Counted from the first letter of the stretch, positions 8,545-17,217 are shown. The stretch is DNA of 64,000 nt from Streptomyces sp. NBC_00569 (GCF_036345255.1 NZ_CP107783.1:8239001-8303000); one strand, 5' to 3'. Numbers and translations: made by a program. The notes: generated by a model not told the origin, from the letters alone.

Positions 8545-9714
8545 TCAGTCGGCGTCGAGAACCATGACCATGTAGGCGGACATGACCATCCCGCCGGCTT
8601 GCACCAGGCAGGTGCGCGCGCCGGGGACCTGACGTGAGCCGCATTCACCGCGCAGCTGGCGGACCGCCTCGATCATCAACTGCATTCCGAACTGGCCGGA
8701 GTGGTTGAACGACAGCCCCCCGCCAGAGGTGTTCAGCGGGAACGTCCCGCCCGGGGCGATGCGCCCGCCGCCGACGAACGCGCCCGCACCTCCGGGTTCG
8801 CAGAAGCCGAGCGCCTCCAGCGCGACGAGTACGTTGATCGTGAACGCGTCGTAGATCTGCACCAGATCGATGTCCTGGCGGTCCATCTGCGCCATGGCCA
8901 GCGCCTCGTCGGCGACCGTGCGCAGCGCGCCGTCGTCGAGCCAGTCGGCGGTGCCGAGCGGGGTCAGGTGATGGCGGTAGGTGTCGCCGAAGCCGCGGAT
9001 CGACACGGGCCGCCGGGGCAGGTCGCGGGCACGGCTCGCACTGGTGAGGATCATGGCGCCGGCGCCGTCGTTGATCTGGCAGATGTCGAGCTTGCGCAGC
9101 GGGTCGGCGATCACGGGCGAGGCGAGGTAGTCCTCCATGGTGAGCGGTGTCCGGACCGCCGCATTCGGGTTGAGCTGCGCCCAGCGGCGGGCGGCCAGCG
9201 CCACCTCACCCAAGTGCTCCGGCGCCCCACCGTGGCGGTGCTGGTAGAGCTGGGCCAGCATCGCGTAGTAGCCGACCGGATTGAGCATTCCGTAGGGCAA
9301 CGTGAACTGGCTGATCGGCGACCGCGGGTCCTGGACGTGTCCACCGCGGCTCCGGCTCCTGTCCAGACGCTGGGTGCTGCCGTAGGTGACCAGGGCAACG
9401 TCGCACAGTCCTGCCTCGATGGCAGCCATCGCGTGTACCAGGTGGGTGATGTTCGACTGGCCGCCGACGACGGTGTTGTCGACGTAGCGCGGATGGATGC
9501 CGAGGTACTCGGCGACGAGGAGGGCGTTGGCGCGGTCGTCCCAGTGGGCGAAGACACCATCGATGTCGGTCAGGCTGAGCCCGGCCTCGAGCACGGCGTC
9601 ACGGGCCGCACGGCACTGCAGCGACAGCGCGGTGGCGCCGGCGGGGGCGTCGCCCAGTCCTGCTTCGCCGACCCCGACGATGGCATGGCGTCCGGAGAGC
9701 TTGGTCTTGTCCAC
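8545..9714 (-). CDS. Thiolase-fold protein lacking the nucleophile cysteine (SCP-x/Ltp2-like)
   Basis: This 389-residue protein has the two-half thiolase fold of the SCP-x-related group that pairs with DUF35 proteins. The loop that normally carries the nucleophilic cysteine reads VGGQSNITHLVHA, and the C-terminal CxGG region reads CLVQAGGMV, so no cysteine sits at either usual position. The histidine loop is kept in SFNHSGQFG, and a tyrosine lies in QIYDAF. Ltp2-type steroid side-chain aldolases use a thiolase fold without these cysteines, so retro-aldol or other C-C cleavage is as likely as thiolysis. The start is GTG at 9714, 9 nt after the CoA-ligase stop. A DUF35 partner is two genes upstream. 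Confidence 0.85.
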   Translation of the reverse strand: MDKTKLSGRHAIVGVGEAGLGDAPAGATALSLQCRAARDAVLEAGLSLTDIDGVFAHWDDRANALLVAEYLGIHPRYVDNTVVGGQSNITHLVHAMAAIEAGLCDVALVTYGSTQRLDRSRSRGGHVQDPRSPISQFTLPYGMLNPVGYYAMLAQLYQHRHGGAPEHLGEVALAARRWAQLNPNAAVRTPLTMEDYLASPVIADPLRKLDICQINDGAGAMILTSASRARDLPRRPVSIRGFGDTYRHHLTPLGTADWLDDGALRTVADEALAMAQMDRQDIDLVQIYDAFTINVLVALEALGFCEPGGAGAFVGGGRIAPGGTFPLNTSGGGLSFNHSGQFGMQLMIEAVRQLRGECGSRQVPGARTCLVQAGGMVMSAYMVMVLDAD

Positions 9715-9723
9715 TGCCGTCCC

Positions 9724-11280
9724 TCAGACCGTCGCCGTGTCCGCGCCCGCGCCCGCGCCCGCGAGCCTGGCGCGGACGTCCTTCTTGAGGACCTTGCCGA
9801 CCGCGCTGCGCGGCAGCGTCTGCCAGAACTCCACCTGCTTGGGGGTCTTGAGACCGCCGAAGCGGGAGCGGCACATCTGGGTGATGTCCTCGGCCGTCGC
9901 GTGTCCTCCGGGCTTCAGCTCGACCACGGCGGTCAGTCGCTCACCCCAGTCGGCGTCGGGCACCCCCACCACGGCACAGTCCTGCACCGCGGGGTGCGAC
10001 CAGATCAGCTGCTCGATCTCACTGGGGTAGATGTTGAACCCGCCGGAGATCACCATGTCCTTCTTACGGTCGACGACGTAGAGGTATCCGCTCTCGTCGA
10101 AGACCCCGATGTCACCGGTGTGGTGCCAGCCGAAGCGGTGGGCCTCGGCGTTCGCCTCGGGGTTGTTGAGGTATCCGGGAGAGACCAGCTCACCGCGGGC
10201 GACGATCTCGCCGCGCTCACCCGGCGCCACGATGTTGCCGTCGTCATCCATGAGCACCACCTCGCAGGCGCCGGTCGGCCGACCGGCGGACTGGAGGTGC
10301 TTGACGGCCGCCGGATCGTCACTGAGGTAGTGGTCCTTACGAGCGAGGCAGGTGATCACTCCGGGCGCTTCGGCCTGGCCGTAGAACTGGACGAAGACCT
10401 GGCCCCAGAGCGCCAGTCCCTCCTTGAGTTTGTCCACCGACATGGGGGCGGCACCGTAGATCACGTACTCCAGGGAGGAGCAGTCGCGCCGGCGGGTGTC
10501 CGGGTGCGCCAGGATCCGGTAGATCATCGTCGGCGGCAGGAAGATGTGCGTCACCCGCTCACGCTCGATCAGCTCCAGGATCACGGCCGGATCCGTCGAC
10601 GGTGCCATCACGTTGCGCGTGCCGAAGGCCGACAGGCCCATCGCCGTGGCGCCGGCCGCGTGGGTCAGCGGTGCCACCACCAGGTGCACCGGGTCCTTCT
10701 CGGGCGGGCAGAACTGGTTCGCGATCCGGTAGGCGGACAGCAGGCTGCGGTGGGTCTGCAGGATCGCCTTGGGGCGGCCGGTGGTACCTCCGGAGGACTT
10801 GATCAGTGCGACGTCGTCGAGGCCTCGACGCGTGTCGCAGGTCTGCCCGGCGTGGTCCCGCTGCCAGGCCTCGATGCTCGGCCCGGTCGTGCCCTGCTCG
10901 TTCAGCGCGATACAGGTCTTGAGGGTGGGCACCTCGGACTCGATGCGATCCAGGTACGGAAGGTACTGCTCGTGGTAGATCAGCGCCGACAGCCCGGTGA
11001 AACGCATGAACCAGATCAGGTCGTCAACCGCGTCGCGGGCGTTGAGGGGGACGTAGGTGGCGCCCGCGCGCAGCACCCCGAGCATCGCCACGAAGCCGCT
11101 GGGGTGGTTCGGGGAGAGGATACCGATGGTGCCGCCGCCCAGCCCTTCCTGGGTGAGTCCGTGAGCGATCGCGTGCGAGGCGACCACGACGTCGTCATAG
11201 CTGAGCTGCTGGGTGGCGGACTGCAGGAAGGTGCGATCCGGGTACCGGGCGGCCCCGGCGTCGAAGTAGTCGGTGATCAT
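9724..11280 (-). CDS. AMP-forming acyl-CoA synthetase
   Basis: This 518-residue adenylate-forming ligase would make the CoA ester used by the rest of the operon. The P-loop is SSGGTTGRPKAIL, then FYGQAE, the TGD motif in WHTGDIG, and the hinge KKDMVISGGFNIYPSEIE. The catalytic lysine lies in RSAVGKVLKKD near the C-terminus. The ATG at 11280 overlaps the stop of the DUF35 gene as ATGA, so the two are coupled. The operon also encodes ADP-forming SucC/SucD-like subunits. Two different CoA activations, or activation and energy recovery, are therefore possible. The substrate is unknown. Confidence 0.93.
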   Translation of the reverse strand: MITDYFDAGAARYPDRTFLQSATQQLSYDDVVVASHAIAHGLTQEGLGGGTIGILSPNHPSGFVAMLGVLRAGATYVPLNARDAVDDLIWFMRFTGLSALIYHEQYLPYLDRIESEVPTLKTCIALNEQGTTGPSIEAWQRDHAGQTCDTRRGLDDVALIKSSGGTTGRPKAILQTHRSLLSAYRIANQFCPPEKDPVHLVVAPLTHAAGATAMGLSAFGTRNVMAPSTDPAVILELIERERVTHIFLPPTMIYRILAHPDTRRRDCSSLEYVIYGAAPMSVDKLKEGLALWGQVFVQFYGQAEAPGVITCLARKDHYLSDDPAAVKHLQSAGRPTGACEVVLMDDDGNIVAPGERGEIVARGELVSPGYLNNPEANAEAHRFGWHHTGDIGVFDESGYLYVVDRKKDMVISGGFNIYPSEIEQLIWSHPAVQDCAVVGVPDADWGERLTAVVELKPGGHATAEDITQMCRSRFGGLKTPKQVEFWQTLPRSAVGKVLKKDVRARLAGAGAGADTATV

Positions 11281-11702
11281 TGGTCTTCCAGGTGTGCCAG
11301 GGTGAATTGGGGAAGGACGCAGGTACTGCTGATCCGTTCGAAGCGGACCTCGACGCGGGCGCCGATGCGGACCTGGTCGACGGGGCAGTCGACGATGTCG
11401 GTCAGCAGGCGCACGCCCTCGTCGAGGTCGATGACGGCCACGGCGTAGGGGACCTTGTCCCTCATCGAGGGATGAGCCGGGATCCGGCAGACCGTGAAGG
11501 TGTAGATACGGCCCAGCCCTGCCGACTCGATCCACTCCAGGCGGTCCGAGAGGCAAGCCGTGCAGAAGCCGCGCGGGTAGAACTGATGACGCGCGCAGCT
11601 CCGGCAGCGCTGGATCACCAGGCGGCCCTCGGCGGCCGCCTCCCAGTAGGGCCTGGTCTCGGCCGTGGGGGCCGGTTCCGGGCGGGCGGTGGTATCAGTC
11701 AT
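11277..11702 (-). CDS. DUF35 zinc-ribbon/OB-fold protein (thiolase partner)
   Basis: This 141-residue protein has an N-terminal rubredoxin-like zinc ribbon (CRSCARHQFYPRGFCTAC, about residues 33-50) followed by an OB fold. Such proteins bind thiolase-fold enzymes of the SCP-x, HMG-CoA-synthase and Ltp2 groups and help bring in the acyl-CoA. The ATG at 11702 lies inside the end of the carboxyltransferase-like gene (8-bp overlap). The downstream ligase overlaps by ATGA. The likely partner is the thiolase-fold protein at 8545-9714. Confidence 0.92.
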   Translation of the reverse strand: MTDTTARPEPAPTAETRPYWEAAAEGRLVIQRCRSCARHQFYPRGFCTACLSDRLEWIESAGLGRIYTFTVCRIPAHPSMRDKVPYAVAVIDLDEGVRLLTDIVDCPVDQVRIGARVEVRFERISSTCVLPQFTLAHLEDQ

Positions 11703-13209
11703 GGTCGCTCGACCCCCCGTTGGCTCGGAGCTCGACGCCGGGCGCCACCAGCCGGACCCTGCGCTTGCTCGGCATCTGTGCGAGACCGGCCACCAGTTCC
11801 ACGATCGACTGCTGCACGCTGAAGGTGTCCTCGACCGGGACGAGTCCGTCGATCTTCTGGTCGCCGTACATGTATCGCAGCAGCAGCTGGTCGTCCGACT
11901 GGTTCCGGGAGCGGCTGCGCAGCGCCGGCAGGACCGGGTCCAGCGGCGGCGGGGTCTCGGCGACATCCCGCGAGCCGTTGCCCAGCACACGGTCCTTGAT
12001 GTCGGCGTCGATGGGCAGCGGCAGCTCGCCGTAGTATCCGCAGACGTATTTCTTCACCTCGTCGGGCACCACGGAGTAGCGCTCACCGTGCAGGACGTTC
12101 ATCACGGCCTGGGCGGCGACGATGGCGGGGAAGGGTGTGGCCATCACCGGCGAGCCCAACTCCTCGCGCACCCGGCCGATCTCCTCGATCACCGCGGGCA
12201 TTCTGTCGGCGATGCCCGCCTGCTTCAGCTGTGCCTCGAGGTTGGTCATGGCACCGCCGGCGTACTGCGTCTGGTAGAGCGAAGGGTCGAACTCGGCGGG
12301 GACGCCCACGGGGTATCCCAGGTCGTCGGCGAGCTTGCCCAGGTAGGCGCCGACGTCGTCGAGCAGCCGGTCGTCGACGTTGACGTCGAACCCGAGGGCG
12401 CGCAGGTCGCGGGCGATCATCTGGGCGGACGGCAGCGAATTGCCGTTGGCCAGGGGGTCCACGGCCGTCATGATCTGGTCTGCGCCGTACACCGCGGCCT
12501 CGAGGGCGACCTGCGGTCCCGTCCCCGTCAGGCAGTGAGTGATCAACTCCAGCCGCTTGTCACCGATCGCCGCTCGCAGCGCCGGCACCAGCGTCCGCGT
12601 ACGTTCGACGGTCAGGCTGCCGCCGGCGTCCCCCAGGCAGATCGTGTCCACGTCGAAGCGGTCGATGACCTCGCGGGCCTGACGGACGTAGAAGTCGTCG
12701 TCGTAACCTGGCGCAAGGTTGAACACGAGTCCCACCAGCACCTTGGCCCCGAGCCGCTTGGCGACCCGGATGCCGGGGGCCACGTTGTCCCAGCAGTGCA
12801 GGGAGTCGAGAACTCCGAATTCACGGATGCCGTTGGCGGCCATCCGCTCGACGAAGAGTTCGTTGACGTCGTCCGCCTGTGGGAAGAAGCTCCGCATCAG
12901 GTTGCTGCGGATGGCACCGCGCAGTGGTGTCGCGGTGATCCGCTCCCGGAGCAGGCGCACCCGCTCGAAGGGATCCTGGTCGAGGAAGAGGACACTGACG
13001 TCGAAGCCCACCAGCGCGAGGGCGTCGATGCTGTGGAATCCGGCCTCGTCGAGCTGCTTCGCGATGGGCAGCATGTGCTCGGTGCGCATCCGGGTCGCCC
13101 ACAGGCATTGGTGGGCGTCCCGGAAGGTGCTGTCGACCAGGTCGACCGTCCGACGCTTGCCGGTCCGGGCCGTCTCGGCTGCGACAAGAGAACGCAGGGT
13201 ACTGAGCAT
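11695..13209 (-). CDS. 5S-type carboxyltransferase paralogue A with altered metal site
   Basis: This 504-residue protein is an HMGL-like TIM barrel followed by the PYC/OADA conserved domain, as in transcarboxylase 5S and pyruvate carboxylase. DSTFRDAHQ (D31, Q34) and LRG (R97) are kept. At the position of the carbamylated lysine (usual KDMAG) it has G193 in CLGDAGG. The usual HTH metal pair reads ITH (I223, H225). GGAMTN replaces the common GGMxSN near residue 338. In the known enzymes these residues hold Zn or Mn and drive carboxyl transfer to an alpha-keto acid, so the classical reaction is doubtful. It starts 6 nt after paralogue B. An active role in the complex with the biotin proteins is inferred from the operon. 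Confidence 0.87.
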   Translation of the reverse strand: MLSTLRSLVAAETARTGKRRTVDLVDSTFRDAHQCLWATRMRTEHMLPIAKQLDEAGFHSIDALALVGFDVSVLFLDQDPFERVRLLRERITATPLRGAIRSNLMRSFFPQADDVNELFVERMAANGIREFGVLDSLHCWDNVAPGIRVAKRLGAKVLVGLVFNLAPGYDDDFYVRQAREVIDRFDVDTICLGDAGGSLTVERTRTLVPALRAAIGDKRLELITHCLTGTGPQVALEAAVYGADQIMTAVDPLANGNSLPSAQMIARDLRALGFDVNVDDRLLDDVGAYLGKLADDLGYPVGVPAEFDPSLYQTQYAGGAMTNLEAQLKQAGIADRMPAVIEEIGRVREELGSPVMATPFPAIVAAQAVMNVLHGERYSVVPDEVKKYVCGYYGELPLPIDADIKDRVLGNGSRDVAETPPPLDPVLPALRSRSRNQSDDQLLLRYMYGDQKIDGLVPVEDTFSVQQSIVELVAGLAQMPSKRRVRLVAPGVELRANGGSSDHD

Positions 13210-13215
13210 TGCTTT

Positions 13216-14640
13216 TCACGCTTCCTGTTGCAGATGGACGCGGACGCCGGGCCCGTGCAGGCTCAGCACGGCGAAGCGGCCGGCACGCGTGAGCAGGCCA
13301 CGAACCAGGGCTTCGTAGGGAGTCAACGTCGCGTAGCTGAACGAGCTCGCCGCCGCCCTCGGCGGTAGCGCGGAGATCTCGACTCCGGCGATCCAGGCGA
13401 GCAGTGCCTCCGGGCCGTCGACGTCGGCCGCCTGGGGCTCCGCGGCCGGGAGGACTCCGACCCGCATGCGCAGATCCGCGCGCAGCTCTCCGTCCACGCT
13501 CCCGTACGCCCCTTGCAGCAAGCGGCGCAGCACCGGCCGCAGGCTTTCGTACCGCGCCTCGCTGTCGAAGTGGCTGATCGCCTGCTCGGCGATCGCGCGG
13601 GCGAACGGGGCCACCATCGGAGGTGATCCCATCTCGCGGCGGACGGCGGCGCACTCGGCGGCGAACTCGTGCAGATCCGCCCAGCGCCCACGGCCGCGCA
13701 GCGCCGCCAGGAAGTCGACCGCGACCTCTCCGGGCAACTGGTGGGCGTAGGCCGCCAGATCGAAGGGCCACGACGCTGCCTGCGGGAAACCCTCCTGATC
13801 TGCGATGGCCGCCAGGATTGCGTCGGCCGCCAGCAGGCTGTCGTGATCCGGCAGGTCCTGCGTGGCGCCCTGTTGGCGCAGTGCGCGCAGCAGCGACGGC
13901 AGCGACGGGAGCGAGGCGCCGTTGGCCAGACACGGCAGGGCCGTGTCGATGCCGCTGACGCCGAGGCCGACGGCCTCCAGCACCACGGCGGGCCCCAGGG
14001 CGGTGTGGCAGCGGGTGTGGAGATCGAGCGGGGTGGTGCCGAGCGCTTCGACCAGGGCAGGGATCAGGCTGTGCAGCCGGTCCGGCGTCAGCACGCCGCT
14101 CTCGTCGCGGAGCATCACCCGTGCCGCACCGCCGTCGGCGAGCGAGGCGGCCAGCTGGGCGTACGTCTCGTCGGGGCGATCGTCGTCGGCCTGGTAGGGC
14201 AGGGCGGCGATCGCCACCAGGCCCGCGGCGGACGCGGACTTGACCGCCGCATGGAGGCGGTTCGTGTCGAGCAGCGGATCGAGCAGGACGACCTGCTGCA
14301 AGCCCGCGGCCGCGAGCGCGGCCAGCCAGCGGTCGATCATCTCGGGGCCGAGGACATCGGCTCCGGGGCGTCCGTGCCCGGTGAGCAGGTTGACGGTGGC
14401 TCGGAGCGGCACGAAACCGTAGTGCCGCCGCGCGAGTTCCAGGCGTTGCAGGGGGTTCTCGCCCCGGGCGAGGCAGGCGTCCAGGACGGCCGGGCTGAGG
14501 ATCTCGATCGCCGCGAGCCCCGAGGCCGACAGTCCGCCCGCGGGTGCGAGCATCATCGAAGTGTCCAATGCGCCGCCCCACACGGCCATCTGGCCGTCGG
14601 TCAGGCTGCTGTCGGTGAATGCAAGTTGGTGCGTGCTCAT
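13216..14640 (-). CDS. 5S-type carboxyltransferase paralogue B, more divergent
   Basis: This 474-residue relative of the neighbouring gene has the same HMGL-like barrel and C-terminal carboxylase domain. Its DSSLTDGQM keeps the aspartate (D15) but has M18 where the substrate-binding glutamine normally lies. The carbamyl-lysine position is R178 (MLRDESG). The HTH pair reads HTR (H208, R210). The substitutions differ from those in paralogue A, as if each lost a different half of the site. The ATG at 14640 overlaps the biotin carboxylase stop as ATGA. It may be a partner or scaffold of paralogue A. No single known enzyme has this pair to my knowledge. Confidence 0.82.
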   Translation of the reverse strand: MSTHQLAFTDSSLTDGQMAVWGGALDTSMMLAPAGGLSASGLAAIEILSPAVLDACLARGENPLQRLELARRHYGFVPLRATVNLLTGHGRPGADVLGPEMIDRWLAALAAAGLQQVVLLDPLLDTNRLHAAVKSASAAGLVAIAALPYQADDDRPDETYAQLAASLADGGAARVMLRDESGVLTPDRLHSLIPALVEALGTTPLDLHTRCHTALGPAVVLEAVGLGVSGIDTALPCLANGASLPSLPSLLRALRQQGATQDLPDHDSLLAADAILAAIADQEGFPQAASWPFDLAAYAHQLPGEVAVDFLAALRGRGRWADLHEFAAECAAVRREMGSPPMVAPFARAIAEQAISHFDSEARYESLRPVLRRLLQGAYGSVDGELRADLRMRVGVLPAAEPQAADVDGPEALLAWIAGVEISALPPRAAASSFSYATLTPYEALVRGLLTRAGRFAVLSLHGPGVRVHLQQEA

Positions 14641-16067
14641 GCCGGCGCTCCCGCCTCCGTGAGGGACTGACGAGTGTGGGGTCCCTGGCTGCGTGAGGGG
14701 AGGAACACGTCCTCGACCCAACGCGTCGTCACCGCCCCGTCGGAGAAGTCGGGATGGGCCAGCACCGCTCGGTGAAACGCGGCGGTGGTCGTCGGGCCGT
14801 CGACCCTCAGCGCGGCCAGAAGCGTGCGCATCTTCTCGATCGCCTCGGCACGCGTGGGCGCGTGCACGATGGCCTTGGCGAGCAGCGAGTCGTAGTAGGG
14901 CGAGACGGTGTATCCCGGATAGCAGTGGGTGTCGACCCGGATGCCTTCCCCTCGCGGTGCGGACCAGTCGCTGACAAGGCCCGGGCTGGGGGCGAAGCCG
15001 CGGTCCGCGTCCTCGGCGTTGATCCGGCACTCGATGGAGTGCCCCTGCAGGACGATGTCGTCCTGAGCGAACGAAAGCGGCAGGCCCGAGGCGACGCGAA
15101 TCTGCTCGGCCACCAGATCACGTCCGCTGATCATCTCGGTCACCGGGTGCTCGACCTGGATGCGCGTGTTCATCTCGAGGAAGTAGAACTCCCCGTCCCG
15201 GTCGTCGACGACGAACTCGACCGTGCCCGCGCCGACGTAGTCGACGTTCTCGGCCAGTCGGACCGCGGCCTGCCCCATGGCCCGGCGGGCCTGTGCCCCC
15301 AGCGCCGGCGAGGGCGCTTCCTCGATCAGCTTCTGGTGGCGTCGCTGCGTGGAGCACTCGCGCTCGCCCAGGTGCACCACGTTCCCGAACTGGTCGCCCA
15401 TCACCTGGATCTCGATGTGACGCGCCTGTTCGATGAACTTCTCGATGTAGAGGGTCGGGTCGCCGAACGCGGACTGGGCCTCCGTGGACGCGGCCCGGAA
15501 CGCCTCGGGGAACTCCTCGGCCGACCGGACGACCCGCATGCCGCGGCCGCCGCCGCCGGCGCTCGCCTTCACCAGGACCGGAAAACCGATCTCCACGGCG
15601 ATCGGCAGGCCTTCCGCCGGGTCGGCGACGGCGCCGGAGCCGGGCACACACGGCACCTTCGCCTTCGCGGCGAGGCCCACCGCAGTGATCTTGTCGCCCA
15701 TGCTCTCGATGGCCTCGGGGGTCGGACCGATGAAGATCAGGCCGGCCTCGCCACAGGCGCGGGCGAACGCCGCGCGCTCGGACAGGAAGCCGTAGCCAGG
15801 GTGGACGGCGTCGCACCGGCTGCGCTTCGCTGCGTCGATGAGCACGTCGACGCGCAGGTAACTCTGTATCGGCTGGGGCGGCCCGATGACGACGGACTCG
15901 TCGGCCATGCGCGCGGCCAGGCTGTCGACGTCCGCTTCCGATACTCCTACGACCGTCTCGATGCCCAGTGATCGGCAGGCTCGGATGATGCGGACGGCTA
16001 TCTCGCCGCGGTTGGCGACGAACAGCCTGCGGATGTCGTGGCGGACGACAGGGGCGGCATGACTCAT
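14637..16067 (-). CDS. Biotin carboxylase subunit
   Basis: This 476-residue ATP-grasp enzyme carboxylates biotin on the carrier protein using bicarbonate and ATP. It has the full three-domain layout: VANRGEIAVRIIRAC at the N-terminus, GGGGRGM at residues 171-177, ERECSTQRRHQKLIEE, and FLEMNTRIQVEHPVTE. All the catalytic signatures look intact, so this half of the reaction should work. It lacks a fused carrier domain, which is supplied by the preceding gene. The ATG at 16067 overlaps that gene's stop as ATGA. Confidence 0.96.
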   Translation of the reverse strand: MSHAAPVVRHDIRRLFVANRGEIAVRIIRACRSLGIETVVGVSEADVDSLAARMADESVVIGPPQPIQSYLRVDVLIDAAKRSRCDAVHPGYGFLSERAAFARACGEAGLIFIGPTPEAIESMGDKITAVGLAAKAKVPCVPGSGAVADPAEGLPIAVEIGFPVLVKASAGGGGRGMRVVRSAEEFPEAFRAASTEAQSAFGDPTLYIEKFIEQARHIEIQVMGDQFGNVVHLGERECSTQRRHQKLIEEAPSPALGAQARRAMGQAAVRLAENVDYVGAGTVEFVVDDRDGEFYFLEMNTRIQVEHPVTEMISGRDLVAEQIRVASGLPLSFAQDDIVLQGHSIECRINAEDADRGFAPSPGLVSDWSAPRGEGIRVDTHCYPGYTVSPYYDSLLAKAIVHAPTRAEAIEKMRTLLAALRVDGPTTTAAFHRAVLAHPDFSDGAVTTRWVEDVFLPSRSQGPHTRQSLTEAGAPA

Positions 16068-16585
16068 TTTGCGGCCTCCGTCTCGTCCGGGGCGATGATC
16101 ATCAGGATCTGGTCACTGCTCACCGCTTGACCGTGCTCGACGAGGATGCTGTGGACCCGGCCGGTCACCGGTGCGGCGACCGAGTTGAACATCTTCATGA
16201 CCTCGACCAGGCACATGGTGGTGCCGGCGGTGATCGGCTCGCCCTCCTCCACGAAGGGCGGCTGGTCGGGTGCGGGCGTGCGGTAGAACGTCCCGGGCAT
16301 GGGCGCCCGAATCGCCGTCATGCCGACAGGGATCTCGGCAGCCTGCTCGTCGGCACTCGCCGCAGGCTCCGGCGACGCCGTGCTGGGGCCGGTCGAGCTG
16401 GTGCGGTCGGCCAAGGGACCAGGCGCATGCACCGGTGGCGCGGTGGTCAGCGCCTCCAACGGGGCCGCACCGGGCTTACGGGCCTGCAGGACGAACTCTC
16501 CGATGCGAATCTCGAGCGACTCGAGGTGCTCTGCGCTGTCGAGAAGCTGGAGGATGCGCCGGACATCTGCGTGCTGCAGTGTCAT
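16064..16585 (-). CDS. Biotin carboxyl carrier protein
   Basis: This 173-residue AccB-like protein has an N-terminal segment, an Ala/Pro-rich linker (residues 40-85) and a C-terminal biotinyl domain. The biotin attachment site is K131 in EVMKMFNS. The fold resembles the stand-alone carriers of fatty-acid acetyl-CoA carboxylase, with the bacterial AccB thumb-like insertion (GTFYRTPAPDQPPFVEEG). The ATG at 16585 is preceded by a Shine-Dalgarno plus start codon that has been duplicated in tandem (16581-16614). It is the carrier for the biotin carboxylase downstream. Which carboxyltransferase receives the carboxyl group is the open question of this operon. Confidence 0.94.
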   Translation of the reverse strand: MTLQHADVRRILQLLDSAEHLESLEIRIGEFVLQARKPGAAPLEALTTAPPVHAPGPLADRTSSTGPSTASPEPAASADEQAAEIPVGMTAIRAPMPGTFYRTPAPDQPPFVEEGEPITAGTTMCLVEVMKMFNSVAAPVTGRVHSILVEHGQAVSSDQILMIIAPDETEAAK

Positions 16586-16614
16586 GTTCCACTCCTTGTC
16601 ATGTTCCACTCCTT
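16581..16614 (-). repeat. 17-bp tandem duplication of ribosome binding site and start codon
   Basis: The plus-strand unit GTCATGTTCCACTCCTT occurs twice head-to-tail. In the mRNA each copy is AAGGAGTGGAACATGA. Because 17 is not a multiple of three, the upstream ATG (16602) opens a six-codon frame (MTRSGT) that ends in a TGA overlapping the real ATG at 16585. The same upstream ATG also overlaps the TGA that ends the broken carboxyltransferase gene. It looks like a recent duplication that doubled the carrier protein's initiation region. Confidence 0.9.
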
Positions 16615-17217
16615 GCGTTGCGCTTCTGCGAGGGCGCGTTCGGGCAGGCCGGCATGGGGCACGCGGTGGTGCCGAGCTGCTCCGGCAGGAGTCGGCGGGC
16701 GAGCCGCACCCATCCGCACAGCAGCGGGCGGGTTCGCGGGGGTCGATGATGTCCTGGATTCCGAGGTGCTCTACGGTCCGGAACGGGTTCTCTATGGGAA
16801 GGAACCGGGCACACAGTTCGCGACGCTGCGCGTCGGCGTCGTCACTTTCCGAAAGCTGTCGCGGGTACACGGCTTCGGTTCCGCCCTCCACCGGGATCCG
16901 TCCCCAGCGTGCGGTCGGGCAGGCGTACTGCTACTTAATGCTTGCACCCATCGGGGCGTAGGTGGTGTCGGGCGGCCCGTATACGCGGCGAACGAACACT
17001 GACGGCCAGGGGACGATGGCCTGCTCGATCGGCATCCCGGTCCTGATGCCGTGGCGCTCGCGTGCTGCCGGGCGATCTTGTCGGGGCCGCGCACCGCCGC
17101 GGCAAAGGTGCGACGCCTGACCATCTCCGATTCGTATCGCGGTCGGCCCGTGCTGTCCGCGGTGCCGGCGCCCACGGCCAGGGCCGGCCGAGCACTTCGG
17201 GGGTCGGGCTCGGTCAT
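16599..17217 (-). pseudogene. Broken acyl-CoA carboxyltransferase (AccD/PccB/MccB-like) gene
   Basis: The N-terminal coding (ATG 17217, overlapping the SucD-like stop as ATGA) includes GPDKIARQHAS, typical of the start of PccB/MccB proteins. After a large internal deletion the reading continues as VFVRRVYGPP and APMGASIK, then meets a TAG. The same frame runs on through ACPTARWG, EGGTEAVYPRQL and LGIQDIIDPRE. A one-base loss then shifts the frame into TRPLLCGWVRLARRLLP, the usual C-terminal motif. About 200 codons are present where roughly 500 are normal, and the carboxyl-transfer core is gone. The gene was clearly a member of this operon before decay. Confidence 0.85.

Noticed and set aside
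8701..11448. A 915-codon plus-strand open frame across the thiolase and ligase genes
   Set aside because: It is antisense to two well-supported genes. Its composition (Gly, Val, Asp, Arg rich) is the usual mirror of high-GC coding, and it has no domain.
13216..15030. Longer start for carboxyltransferase paralogue B
   Set aside because: The upstream part overlaps the biotin carboxylase coding region out of frame. The ATG at 14640 gives the typical ATGA coupling and a normal N-terminus.
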